Shown here: in pieces, positions 16,460 through 25,633 of the stretch
Numbering within the stretch: position 1 is the stretch's first letter
Layout of the letters: every line of letters begins with the position of its first letter
DNA from: JAXLQL01 sp046331625
Lineage (GTDB): Bacteria; Acidobacteriota; Terriglobia; Bryobacterales; Bryobacteraceae
Direction of reading: 5' to 3'
Assembly: GCA_046331625.1 (NCBI GenBank)
Contig: JAXLQL010000004.1
Location: 403,126-467,125, forward strand
DNA length: 64,000 bases
Translations under genes and position numbers: made by a program
Notes under the pieces: generated by a model
Seen by the model: the letters and a program-made list of their open reading frames with translations, nothing else
Told to the model about the DNA's origin: nothing
Databases searched by the model: none

Positions 16460-19229
16460 TCGTAGCCTCGAGCAGGTATGGGAACTCTACCGATCCGCGC
16501 GTGAGCTGCCACAGGATCAGCGTCGCGCCTTCGTCGAGTCGGCCAGCCCAGATCCGGAAAGAGTACGCCAAGTCCTGGATCTGCTCGAGGCCTCTGGCAG
16601 CGGCGCCAGTGACTGGGAGCGGCCGACTCGCGCTCCCGGTTCGCGCGCCGGAACGCAGTTCGGGCGCTACGTGACGGGCCGGCTGATCGGGTCCGGTGGA
16701 ATGGGCGATGTCTACTCGGCTCACGATCCGGAGTTGGACCGCACGGTCGCCCTCAAGTTCCTGAATTGGAGTGCGCTCGACAGCGGCGTCATGGCCGATG
16801 GATTCGTTCGCGAAGCCAAAGCCGCCTCGGCCTTGAACCACCCCAACATCGTCACGATTCACGAAGTGGTTCGGGTGGGCTCGGAGATGGCAATCGCCAT
16901 GGAATTGGTGGATGGCCAGCCGCTCCGCGAACTCCTGCCGGGCCCCGGGCTTGCGCTCGGCCGGGTAACCCAAATCGGCCGTCAAGCCGCCGAGGCTCTC
17001 GCCGCCGCCCATGCGCGCGGCATCGTGCATCGGGATGTGAAACCCGAAAACATCATGGTTCGCGGCGATGGTTACGTGAAGGTGCTGGACTTCGGCCTCG
17101 CACGCAACCTGGAAGAGGCCAGCATGGCTCGATCGATCGCCGGCTTGCCCGTAGGCACGCTTCGCTACATGTCGCCGGAACAGGCACGGGGCGAGAGAAC
17201 CGGCAGCGCGACTGACGTCTTCGCGCTCGGCCTGGTGATCTACGAAGCTGTGGCGAGAAGGCATCCATTCGCGGCCAACTCGCCGTTCGACACCGTGCAC
17301 GGCATCCTGAATCTCGAAGCCGAGCCCCCATCCCGCTGGAATCCTTCCACGCCTCCGTGGCTCGATCGCCTGCTAGGGGCAATGCTCGCCAAAGACGGAT
17401 CGGCCCGTCCTTCGGCCGCGGACGCTGCTCGTGTATTGGCGCACGGCTCGGGACAACCCGAAGTCCACGACGCACAGAGGCCGGGCTCGCGGACAAAGTA
17501 CGCCGTTCCAGCGGTCGTCTTGACCGTTGTGCTGGCGGCTCTCGCACTGGCTGCATGGAAGCGAAACGGAGCGTCACTGGCGAAGAAGCCGGTCTTCGAG
17601 CAACTCACCAGACAGGCGCCGGAAGACTACGTGACGGGTTCGGCAATCTCTCCGGACGGGAGGAGCCTGGCCTTCGCGGATCTCGACGGCGCCGTTCGCC
17701 TCCGCAATGTCGAGGGAGACACCGAGCGCGTCTTGACTCGCCTTGAAAGCAGCCGTGTGGATTCGATGCGATGGTTCCCCAAGAACGCACGGTTGCTGAT
17801 GAGCGGACGGGATCTCTCTCGCGATTCGTACGCATATCGGATCTGGACCCTGGACCCGCGAGACGAACGGGCGCAGTTGCTGCCCGTGGAAGGTACGAAT
17901 GCGTCGCCCTCGAGCGATGGGAGCCGAATCGCGTTCTTGTCGGCCGACGGTTCGGCAATTTGGGTTTCCGATTCGAGCGGCGGAGAGCCGCGGCGGCTGG
18001 TGGTTACCCAGAGCGGCATGGTGAAGTCGTTCGTGTGGTCTCCGGACGGCCGGCTCATCCTCTATTGGACGGTGGCCAGCGGACACGGCCGCCCGGTGGA
18101 ATGGACCGGGTGGATGGCGCACTCGGTGAACGCCGATACCGGACGCTCTGTCTCCGAACAGCCGTGCACAGCCGTCGCCTCTCCCTTCATGCTGCCGGAC
18201 GGGCGCTTGCTCTACTGGAACTACGAAACGTCCGTTCTCGAAGTACCCACCGATCCCGGCACTGGCCGCGTTACTGGTCAGCCTCGCAAGCTAGCCGAAG
18301 TAGCGTCGACGAAACTCGAAAAGGGGCTGACGGCTTCGTCCGACGGCCGGTTCATCACCGCGATCATCCGCAGCCGGCAAGGGCCATTCGTGTACACTGG
18401 CGACCTGCCGCCAGGCAAAACGCAACTGCTCAATCCCCGCCGGTTGTCTTTGGAAAACACCGAAGACTATCCGCACTCGTGGACTCCCGATAGCTCCACC
18501 GTGATCTTCGAATCGAGCCGGCGCCGTAAGAGCTTCGACTTGTACACGCAGCGTCTGGGTGCGCGAAATGCGGAGCCGTTGGTCATGGCAAGTGACCACC
18601 AAGTAATGCCTTCGCTTTCGCCGGATGGCCGCTGGGTGCTGTACCTGTCCGGCCCGATTGCCTCGGCCGGTGACGGCAGGTCGAAGTGGACCCTGATGCG
18701 CGTGCCGCTCGAAGGCGGCGATCCGGTGGAAGTGCCCGCCGGAGGGCCGATCGAGGAATACCAGTGCGCCTACAAGGCCAAGCGTTGCGTGATCCGCGAG
18801 ATGCAGAACGGCCAAGCCGTATTCTTCGACCTCGATCCGCTCCGGGGCAAGGGCAAGGAACTGACGCGCTCGGCAGCCGGCCGCGTGGTTCTGGGCGACT
18901 GGAGCCTTTCCCACGACGGGTCTATGGTCTCGATGGTCAGCATCTCGACCGTTCCGGCCACCATCCGCGTCATCTACCTCGATCAGGCACCTTTGGAAAA
19001 GGAAATCCGCCTGGATGGCCCCGCGCCCACCGGATCCGCCGTCTGGGCCCCCGATGGCAAGGGATGGTTCGTCGCCGTCCAGGATCAGCAAATGCGCCTC
19101 ATCGATTGGCAAGGCCACAATCGCTTCGTGCACGACGTCGGCTATTGGGCAGTGCCTTCTTGGGACGGAAAGCACTTGGCCTATTTGGACGCTCCGAGAG
19201 ACAGCAACGTTTGGATTCTCGAGCGGTGA
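16452..19229 (+). CDS. Ser/Thr protein kinase with C-terminal TolB/WD40-like beta-propeller
   Basis: Seen: 925 aa. Kinase domain 73-330: glycine loop GSGGMGDVYSA, Lys102 in VALKFLNW, HRDVKPENIM with Asp195, DFGLAR at 213-218, and SPEQARGE. One transmembrane helix at about 351-369 (AVPAVVLTVVLAALALAAW). The rest is a propeller with PD40-type blades (SPDGRSLAFADLDG, SPDGRLILYWT, SPDGRWVLYLSG), predicted outside the membrane. Known: PknB/Hanks-type kinases phosphorylate regulators. Inferred: it senses something in the periplasm and signals to the sigma factor encoded just upstream. All catalytic residues are present. A GC-rich perfect hairpin near 19244-19265 may end transcription, but it lacks a T-run. 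Confidence 0.9.
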   Translation: MPDRSLEQVWELYRSARELPQDQRRAFVESASPDPERVRQVLDLLEASGSGASDWERPTRAPGSRAGTQFGRYVTGRLIGSGGMGDVYSAHDPELDRTVALKFLNWSALDSGVMADGFVREAKAASALNHPNIVTIHEVVRVGSEMAIAMELVDGQPLRELLPGPGLALGRVTQIGRQAAEALAAAHARGIVHRDVKPENIMVRGDGYVKVLDFGLARNLEEASMARSIAGLPVGTLRYMSPEQARGERTGSATDVFALGLVIYEAVARRHPFAANSPFDTVHGILNLEAEPPSRWNPSTPPWLDRLLGAMLAKDGSARPSAADAARVLAHGSGQPEVHDAQRPGSRTKYAVPAVVLTVVLAALALAAWKRNGASLAKKPVFEQLTRQAPEDYVTGSAISPDGRSLAFADLDGAVRLRNVEGDTERVLTRLESSRVDSMRWFPKNARLLMSGRDLSRDSYAYRIWTLDPRDERAQLLPVEGTNASPSSDGSRIAFLSADGSAIWVSDSSGGEPRRLVVTQSGMVKSFVWSPDGRLILYWTVASGHGRPVEWTGWMAHSVNADTGRSVSEQPCTAVASPFMLPDGRLLYWNYETSVLEVPTDPGTGRVTGQPRKLAEVASTKLEKGLTASSDGRFITAIIRSRQGPFVYTGDLPPGKTQLLNPRRLSLENTEDYPHSWTPDSSTVIFESSRRRKSFDLYTQRLGARNAEPLVMASDHQVMPSLSPDGRWVLYLSGPIASAGDGRSKWTLMRVPLEGGDPVEVPAGGPIEEYQCAYKAKRCVIREMQNGQAVFFDLDPLRGKGKELTRSAAGRVVLGDWSLSHDGSMVSMVSISTVPATIRVIYLDQAPLEKEIRLDGPAPTGSAVWAPDGKGWFVAVQDQQMRLIDWQGHNRFVHDVGYWAVPSWDGKHLAYLDAPRDSNVWILER

Positions 19230-19280
19230 CGCGCGAAAGCGAAAGCCCGCGGCGCGCGCCACGGGCCTTGCGCGAGTGAA

Positions 19281-19312
19281 AGTTAGTTAGCGTTAGCGTT
19301 AGCCGTTAGTTA
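19281..19312 (+). repeat. Short tandem GTTAGC/GTTAGT repeat
   Basis: About five degenerate 4-7-nt units (GTTAGTTAGCGTTAGCGTTA). It abuts the left end of the inverted-repeat element at 19311, and the right flank of that element also contains GAGTTAGCG, so the element may have inserted into this track. Confidence 0.45.
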
Positions 19313-19464
19313 CCTTCCGGCGCAAAATTCCATGGTTCAGATTGTGGGGCAGGCTTCAGCCTGCGCGGGACTTCAGTCCCGCTGTCGATGCCCAGCGCCC
19401 AGGCCCTCGCAGCGAACCTTAACCTCTCCCGAAGGGTACCTGTCGAATTTTGCGCCGGAAAGTA
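19311..19464. mobile_element. Miniature inverted-repeat element, 154 bp, carrying a palindromic repeat (copy C)
   Basis: Seen: terminal repeats 19311-19330 (TACCTTCCGGCGCAAAATTC) and 19445-19464, complementary over 20 bp with one mismatch and perfect over the inner 16. Both ends begin with TA, as expected for a TA target duplication of Tc1/IS630-type MITEs. The interior holds one copy of the dispersed palindrome (19343-19382). No coding capacity. It ends 5 bp before the stop of the convergent propeller gene. Confidence 0.55.
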
Positions 19465-19469
19465 GTGAG

Positions 19470-20321
19470 TTAGCGATACACCATGAGTTGCAGCTTGGCG
19501 TTCACCGCCCAAAAGACGTTCGCATTGCTGGCCGAAGCGTTCGAGAATGGCGTTTGGGAGTAACTCCAGCTCAGTTGCCGCCAGACCGGCCCTCCGCGAG
19601 CGGCAAGGTCCAGACTGTAGATCCAGTTCGCCGTAATAGCCGCGACGGTTCCGTCATCGGCCGCGGAAATCTCGAGGATGCTCGTGCCCGCGGGGAGTGC
19701 AGGCATCGCGTCCCATGTGAGTGTGGTTGAGTTCCATCGCATGACTGCGTTGCTGTTCGTGGACGCCCAGATGGCGGATCCGGCGGAAACCGATTTCAGC
19801 GGATCTCCATTGGGGCCGGACACCGCAAGCAGCATCCACTTGAACCCCGCCGCTTCCCCGGCGCGTGCGCACACGCAGGACCGGTAGAGTGCGCCATTCG
19901 ATAGCGCATACGCCGTTCCATCGGGCCCGACTTGCGTGACCGCCGCATTCCCCGGAAGCTTGGCCGGCGCTCCCGTTGCCGAGTCAATCTGGTAGATGGA
20001 TCCCGACGTGGCGCTTCCACCCTGATCCACCACGAAGACGGAGGCGCCCTTGCCCGCGACTCGATACCTTGTCGCGCCCACCAGGGACGCGACGCCGATC
20101 TGACGGCCCACCGCCGACACGAGCGAAGCCGTGCTTCCGTTGATCCGCTGGACGTTGCCGTTGACGTCGGTTGCCAGCGCCGTACCATCGCTCTGCGCGG
20201 CGACCGAGACCCAACCAGCGCCGGGAATTGTCTGCCAGGCTGCGCCAAACGAGTTAGCTGCCAGGAGAGTGAACAGAGTCAGTCCGAGAATGGACTGGAA
20301 TTCATATTTCTTGGATTTCAT
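19470..20321 (-). CDS. Secreted tectonin/propeller-like protein
   Basis: Seen: 283 aa with a signal peptide (ILGLTLFTLLAANSFGAA). The mature part is a run of short beta repeats with the pattern W(V/I)SVAAQSDGTALATDVNG, TQVGPDGTAYALSNGALY and EISAADDGTVAAITAN, as in tectonin or TECPR-type propellers. GAGGAA lies about 7 bp before the ATG. The gene is 61 bp downstream of a longer relative (20383-21426) and probably in the same operon. Known: such propellers bind sugars or surfaces; no specific ligand can be inferred here. Two cysteines (SCVCA) sit in one loop. Confidence 0.72.
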   Translation of the reverse strand: MKSKKYEFQSILGLTLFTLLAANSFGAAWQTIPGAGWVSVAAQSDGTALATDVNGNVQRINGSTASLVSAVGRQIGVASLVGATRYRVAGKGASVFVVDQGGSATSGSIYQIDSATGAPAKLPGNAAVTQVGPDGTAYALSNGALYRSCVCARAGEAAGFKWMLLAVSGPNGDPLKSVSAGSAIWASTNSNAVMRWNSTTLTWDAMPALPAGTSILEISAADDGTVAAITANWIYSLDLAARGGPVWRQLSWSYSQTPFSNASASNANVFWAVNAKLQLMVYR

Positions 20322-20382
20322 GATCTTGGTTCCTCGAGTTTGTCAGTGTGCGCCGGAGCGAGTCCGTTTCGCTTGTTTCTCA

Positions 20383-21426
20383 TTAGATTGGGTAGTTGGC
20401 ATAGACGTCTCCGTTGGGGGCGACGCCCAGAAGACGGTTCTGATCGAGCACGGCGATCTGCAGCAGCGCCGCGGGCGGCTGATTGGCGAGCGGCGTCCAG
20501 GTGACGGAATTCACGCGGAGGCCTGCGGTTTGCAGGCAGCCGGCCGAGCCCGGGGCGCAGGGCGTCGTGATGGCCGCTTTCCAAAGGCGCGAGTCGGCGG
20601 TTGCCGCGAACACTGACCCGTCGCTGCCGACACCCAGGTCGCGGATCGCACCAGGCGGAGGCGGGGCCAATTCCCACCAGGATCGCGAACTGCGCGGGTT
20701 GGTGATGAGACTGGCGTTCAGGCTGTTCCAGTAGAGTAGTTGCGCCGGCACGCTTGTCGTGATCGCCCATGGATTCGACGCAGGTCCCGCGACGGCCCTG
20801 AGATCCGGAGGCGTTTGCGTGGTGGGGTCCGAAAGGTAGTAGAAATTGTGAGGGAGCCACGACCAATCGTCAAAGGCGGCGGAGGGCGCCGTACACGGTG
20901 TCAGTTGAATCGGCCGGCCCGAAGCGATCGCTGTCATCGTGCCATCGCTGGCCGCACTGACCGACGAGATGGGTCCCGGGTTTTGCCCCTGAGCCGCCTG
21001 CCACGCCGAACCAGTCCAGCGGTACGCGACGCCGCGCACCGTATCGATGGCAAGAACCTGGTTTGCGCCGCCCACCGATAGGCGCACTGGACTACCTGTG
21101 CTGGGCAGATTGGTCCCGCCGCTACCGCCCAGGGGAATTGGCGGCATTACCGCCCAGGTCACCTTCCGCCCCGAAGTATTGGGAGCGCCGGTAATGGCGC
21201 CCTTGACGATTTGGCCGGTGTAGGTGTAACCCCACAACGTTCCGTCAGCCGCCGCGGCGATCTGTTGGATTCCGGTGCTGATTTGGATCCATGATTGGGC
21301 CTGGGCCGCACCAGTGGCCAAACCAAGCGTGAGTGACAACGCGGCCCAGAAGGTCCGGCGCCGATTCATTGACGTAGGCCGAAACGCGGCGGTAGCTGCG
21401 TTTCCCGCGGTTCTTGATTCATACAT
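20383..21426 (-). CDS. Secreted tectonin/propeller-like protein, longer paralogue
   Basis: Seen: 347 aa from ATG at 21426 with AGGGGAA 8 bp upstream. A second ATG at 21369 starts a canonical signal peptide (MNRRRTFWAALSLTLGLATG), so the real start may be there. The mature chain has repeats like IQQIAAAADGTLWGYTYTG, SSVSAASDGTMTAIASG and RDLGVGSDGSVFAATADS, the same design as the next gene. First gene of a probable two-gene operon of exported propellers. The longer frame to 21540 has no support. Ligand unknown. Confidence 0.72.
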   Translation of the reverse strand: MYESRTAGNAATAAFRPTSMNRRRTFWAALSLTLGLATGAAQAQSWIQISTGIQQIAAAADGTLWGYTYTGQIVKGAITGAPNTSGRKVTWAVMPPIPLGGSGGTNLPSTGSPVRLSVGGANQVLAIDTVRGVAYRWTGSAWQAAQGQNPGPISSVSAASDGTMTAIASGRPIQLTPCTAPSAAFDDWSWLPHNFYYLSDPTTQTPPDLRAVAGPASNPWAITTSVPAQLLYWNSLNASLITNPRSSRSWWELAPPPPGAIRDLGVGSDGSVFAATADSRLWKAAITTPCAPGSAGCLQTAGLRVNSVTWTPLANQPPAALLQIAVLDQNRLLGVAPNGDVYANYPI

Positions 21427-21605
21427 GTTCTTAGTTCCCCTTATTGGAGGTTGTGAAGGCCCTGCCGAGCCGCGCTTGGGGAGCGAGCTTCGTCCAGGGC
21501 TTCTGTCCAGTAATGGGTCTCGACGCCGGGGATTTGCCACCCTCGGGGCGAAAAAAATCCCGGCGAAGACGGCCGGGCGATCGCGGGCCGCGAGAACGAG
21601 TCCGA

Positions 21606-22631
21606 TCAGCCGCGCTGGGTCTTGCGCGCCTTCTTCGATGCCGGCGGCGTCACGCCAGCCGAAAGCAGCATCGCGTTCTCGTACGCGAAGTCGATCTTCG
21701 GCATCTTGTGTTCGCGCACGTACCAGCGGTAGGTTTCCTTCAACCCGTCCGCGAACGGCGTAGGCTTGAATCCGAGCAGACGTTGCGCCTTACCCACGAA
21801 CTCCGTGATCGGCGTCAAGTCGAAGTACTGCGCGAAGTAGTAGGGCTCGCGCATCGGATGTCCGCCCGCGTGGACCAGCCTGCGCCGCGGTACGGCCACC
21901 AGTTGCGGCGTCTTCTTCGCGGCGGCCGCCAGCGCCTGCACCAACTCGATCTGCGAGATCGGCTTCGGATTCGCCACATTGAACGCTTCGCCTGCAGCCG
22001 CGGGAGCGTCGAGCGCGGCCACCGCGGCATCCACCAGATCATTCACGTACACGAACTGCATCAAGCGCCGGCCGTCTCCGGGAACGAGGATCGGACGCCC
22101 GAGCTTCATGCGATCCCAGAAGAACTGCTCGCGATAGAACGGCTCCCCAGGACCGTAGACGAACGGCGGCCGCAGCGTCACCACCGGAAATCGCGTCTTG
22201 GCGTGGAACCGGAACAGCGCACGCTCCGACATCGCTTTGTTTCGAACATAAGCGTCCTCGTGCGTGTCTGGCGCTAGCGGATCGCCTTCCTGGTGGTTCA
22301 GCCCGTCGCCGTAGGCCGCCACTGACGACATGAACACGTAGCGCGAGATCTGGCCCTCGAACAACTGCGCTGTCGCCATCACCTGGGCCGCGGTGGTGCC
22401 GGTCTCCCACGCATACACGTTGTCGTAGACAGCGTCGAACTTGCGCCCCACGAGCGCCGCGCGCATGGCCGCGGCGTCGTTGCGGTCAGCCCGGACGTTA
22501 TCCACCTTCTTGCCGAGACTATGACGATCCCGGCGATGCAGCACGGTCACGGCGTGACCGGCCTTCAGCAACTGTTTCACAAGCTGGCGGCCGATGAACA
22601 ACGTGCCGCCGATTACAAGAACGCGTGCCAC
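21606..22631 (-). CDS. NAD-dependent epimerase/dehydratase (extended SDR)
   Basis: Seen: 341 aa. Nucleotide-binding GGTLFIG (8-14), Ser in FMSSVAAYG, catalytic Tyr128-Lys132 in DAYVRNKAM, and LRPPFVYGPGEPF and GRRLMQFVYVNDLVDA, all as in UDP-sugar or related extended SDRs. The basic C-tail (PPASKKARKTQRG) is odd. Its ATG follows the stop of the inositol-phosphate synthase gene with no gap, so the two are translationally coupled. Inferred: it acts on an inositol- or sugar-derived product of that enzyme; the reaction is not determinable here. Cytoplasmic. Confidence 0.85.
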   Translation of the reverse strand: MARVLVIGGTLFIGRQLVKQLLKAGHAVTVLHRRDRHSLGKKVDNVRADRNDAAAMRAALVGRKFDAVYDNVYAWETGTTAAQVMATAQLFEGQISRYVFMSSVAAYGDGLNHQEGDPLAPDTHEDAYVRNKAMSERALFRFHAKTRFPVVTLRPPFVYGPGEPFYREQFFWDRMKLGRPILVPGDGRRLMQFVYVNDLVDAAVAALDAPAAAGEAFNVANPKPISQIELVQALAAAAKKTPQLVAVPRRRLVHAGGHPMREPYYFAQYFDLTPITEFVGKAQRLLGFKPTPFADGLKETYRWYVREHKMPKIDFAYENAMLLSAGVTPPASKKARKTQRG

Positions 22632-23990
<1,359 letters not shown>

Positions 23991-24072
23991 CGAGAGATGT
24001 CTCCTTGGGTCCTTTGATGGAACGGACTCGCGTCCGGAATGGCCGTGAGCCGGAACTTGTTATCCTATCACC

Positions 24073-24864
24073 ATGCTGGGTCGCGATGGGCAGCCTCGCG
24101 AGAGCGCCGCGATCACCGCTTTGCTGGTGGACGACGAGCGGCTGGCCCTCGACGAGCTCTCGTTCCTTCTGAAAGACTTTCCCGACATCGAGATTATCGG
24201 CACTGCGTCCAACGGTTTGGAAGCCGTCCAACGCATCGATCAGCTCGAGCCGGACCTCGTTTTTCTCGACGTGCAGATGCCCGGCCTCGATGGCGTGGGC
24301 GTCATCCGCAAAGTGCAGGAAGCGGGCGGCCACATCCCATACTTCGTCCTGACCACCGCTTACAACGACTATGCGGTGGAGGCGTTCCAACTCGAAGCGC
24401 TCGACTATCTGCTGAAGCCCGTCGAGAAGGATCGGCTCGAGCAGACGATCTCGCGTGCGCAGAAGTGGCTTGCCGACCGCGCCAAAGCCGTGGAAGCCGC
24501 CACGCCCGCGCCGAAGTCCGGCCTCCAGCGGAGCAAGATCCTGGTCCGCAGCCAGGGCCGGAACCTGATCGTGGACGCGCAAGACGTGGTCTACGCGACC
24601 ATCGACGACGGTTTGATCACCGTAGTCGCCACGGGGATCGAAGGGTCGTCGAATTACCGGACCATCGAGGAATTGCAATCGAACCTCGACCCCGAGGTCT
24701 TTTGGCGCGTGCATCGCTCTTATCTCGTCAATATTCACCGGATTCGAGAAGTGATTCCTTGGTTCAAGTCGTCATTTCAGCTCAAGATGGACGACAAGAA
24801 ACAGACGGAAATTCCGGTCAGCCGGGTCCAGACCAAGCGCCTGCGTGCGATGCTGAAGCTGTAG
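24073..24864 (+). CDS. LytTR-family response regulator
   Basis: Seen: 263 aa. Receiver domain 14-130: acidic pair LLVDDERLA, phosphoacceptor Asp66 in DLVFLDVQMPG, Thr in YFVLTTAY and Lys in YLLKPVEKDR. LytTR DNA-binding domain 155-262 (KILVRSQGRNLIVDAQDVVYA, FWRVHRSYLVNIHRIREV). Known: AlgR/LytR-type regulators bind direct repeats. No histidine kinase is adjacent; the partner is unknown. An extra linker rich in Ala/Lys separates the domains. It is convergent with the FdhE-like gene, 5 bp apart, and divergent from ino1, which it might regulate. Confidence 0.9.
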   Translation: MLGRDGQPRESAAITALLVDDERLALDELSFLLKDFPDIEIIGTASNGLEAVQRIDQLEPDLVFLDVQMPGLDGVGVIRKVQEAGGHIPYFVLTTAYNDYAVEAFQLEALDYLLKPVEKDRLEQTISRAQKWLADRAKAVEAATPAPKSGLQRSKILVRSQGRNLIVDAQDVVYATIDDGLITVVATGIEGSSNYRTIEELQSNLDPEVFWRVHRSYLVNIHRIREVIPWFKSSFQLKMDDKKQTEIPVSRVQTKRLRAMLKL

Positions 24865-24869
24865 GCGCG

Positions 24870-25490
24870 TCAGATCCCGATCAGGTTCTGCTGGATCTTC
24901 TCGAACCCCTGCTCGATCGCCCACACATCCAGCGGCAACGCCGCCACTTCATCGACGTCCGGCACCGCGGCCGGGTCCTTCGCCAAGTGGACCAAATGTA
25001 AATACCGCCGGCAGGCGTCGCACATCTGGGTTTCGAGGTGCGGCAGCAAGTCGGCCGAATAGAAGGCGAGTTGGTCCGCCGTGCCGCAGTGGGGACATTG
25101 CCGCCGCGGAAACGGCCACTCCACCAGGCAAGTGGAGCACACCAGAAGCAACGCCTCGCCGTGCCCTTGCTCCCGCAGCACACCCACCTGCGGCGGACCT
25201 CCGCATTGCGGGCATCGATTCGAATGCGGTGCCTGCCGACACGGCGGATGGAGCCGCTCGAGCGCCCGCCGAAAGAAAGTGACGGCGGGCTCCGTGCCCG
25301 CTCTGGCCGACTCGCGCAGCAGCGACGGGCCGTACCGGATCACCAATTCCCGCAAATCGGCCTCGCCGCCGTCGAATTCGATCAGCCGCGAATAGAAATC
25401 GAGCGCCTCGCGGGCGTGCGGATAGCGTTCGCTCAGTTCCCGGGCGCGGCGGAGCCTGCGGGCAGTGTGGTCGTCTGCGGCCTTCGGCAT
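24870..25490 (-). CDS. FdhE-like formate dehydrogenase accessory protein
   Basis: Seen: 206 aa. Two zinc ribbons in the FdhE arrangement: CPQCGGPPQVGVL ... CSTCLVEW and CPHCGTADQ ... CDACRRYLHLVHL, followed by the family tail VPDVDEVAALPLDVWAIEQG and QNLIGI. Known: FdhE supports assembly of respiratory formate dehydrogenase. Here no fdh structural gene lies within the window, so the partner must be elsewhere or the protein does something else. Cytoplasmic; no signal peptide. ATG at 25490. Confidence 0.75.
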   Translation of the reverse strand: MPKAADDHTARRLRRARELSERYPHAREALDFYSRLIEFDGGEADLRELVIRYGPSLLRESARAGTEPAVTFFRRALERLHPPCRQAPHSNRCPQCGGPPQVGVLREQGHGEALLLVCSTCLVEWPFPRRQCPHCGTADQLAFYSADLLPHLETQMCDACRRYLHLVHLAKDPAAVPDVDEVAALPLDVWAIEQGFEKIQQNLIGI

Positions 25491-25549
25491 GGAAAAAGGG
25501 ATGATAGCTCAGTTCGGTCGGAGCGGCAGGCCCTGGGGTAAACACTTGC

Positions 25550-25580
25550 TTGACTCCCACACTTCGATATCGTCTAATAA
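25550..25580 (+). promoter_or_regulatory. Putative promoter of the second TonB-type receptor
   Basis: TTGACT (25550-25555) with TCTAAT (25573-25578, 17-bp spacer) or TAATAA (25575-25580, 19 bp) about 55 bp upstream of the ATG at 25634. The -35 is one base from consensus. Confidence 0.45.
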
Positions 25581-25633
25581 CCTGTACTGGCTTGGCCCCT
25601 CTGCCAAGCCATATTCTTTGGTTGGGGTGAACG

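Noticed and set aside
19242..19266. Terminator after the kinase gene
   Set aside because: A perfect GC-rich inverted repeat is present, but it has almost no loop and no T-run.
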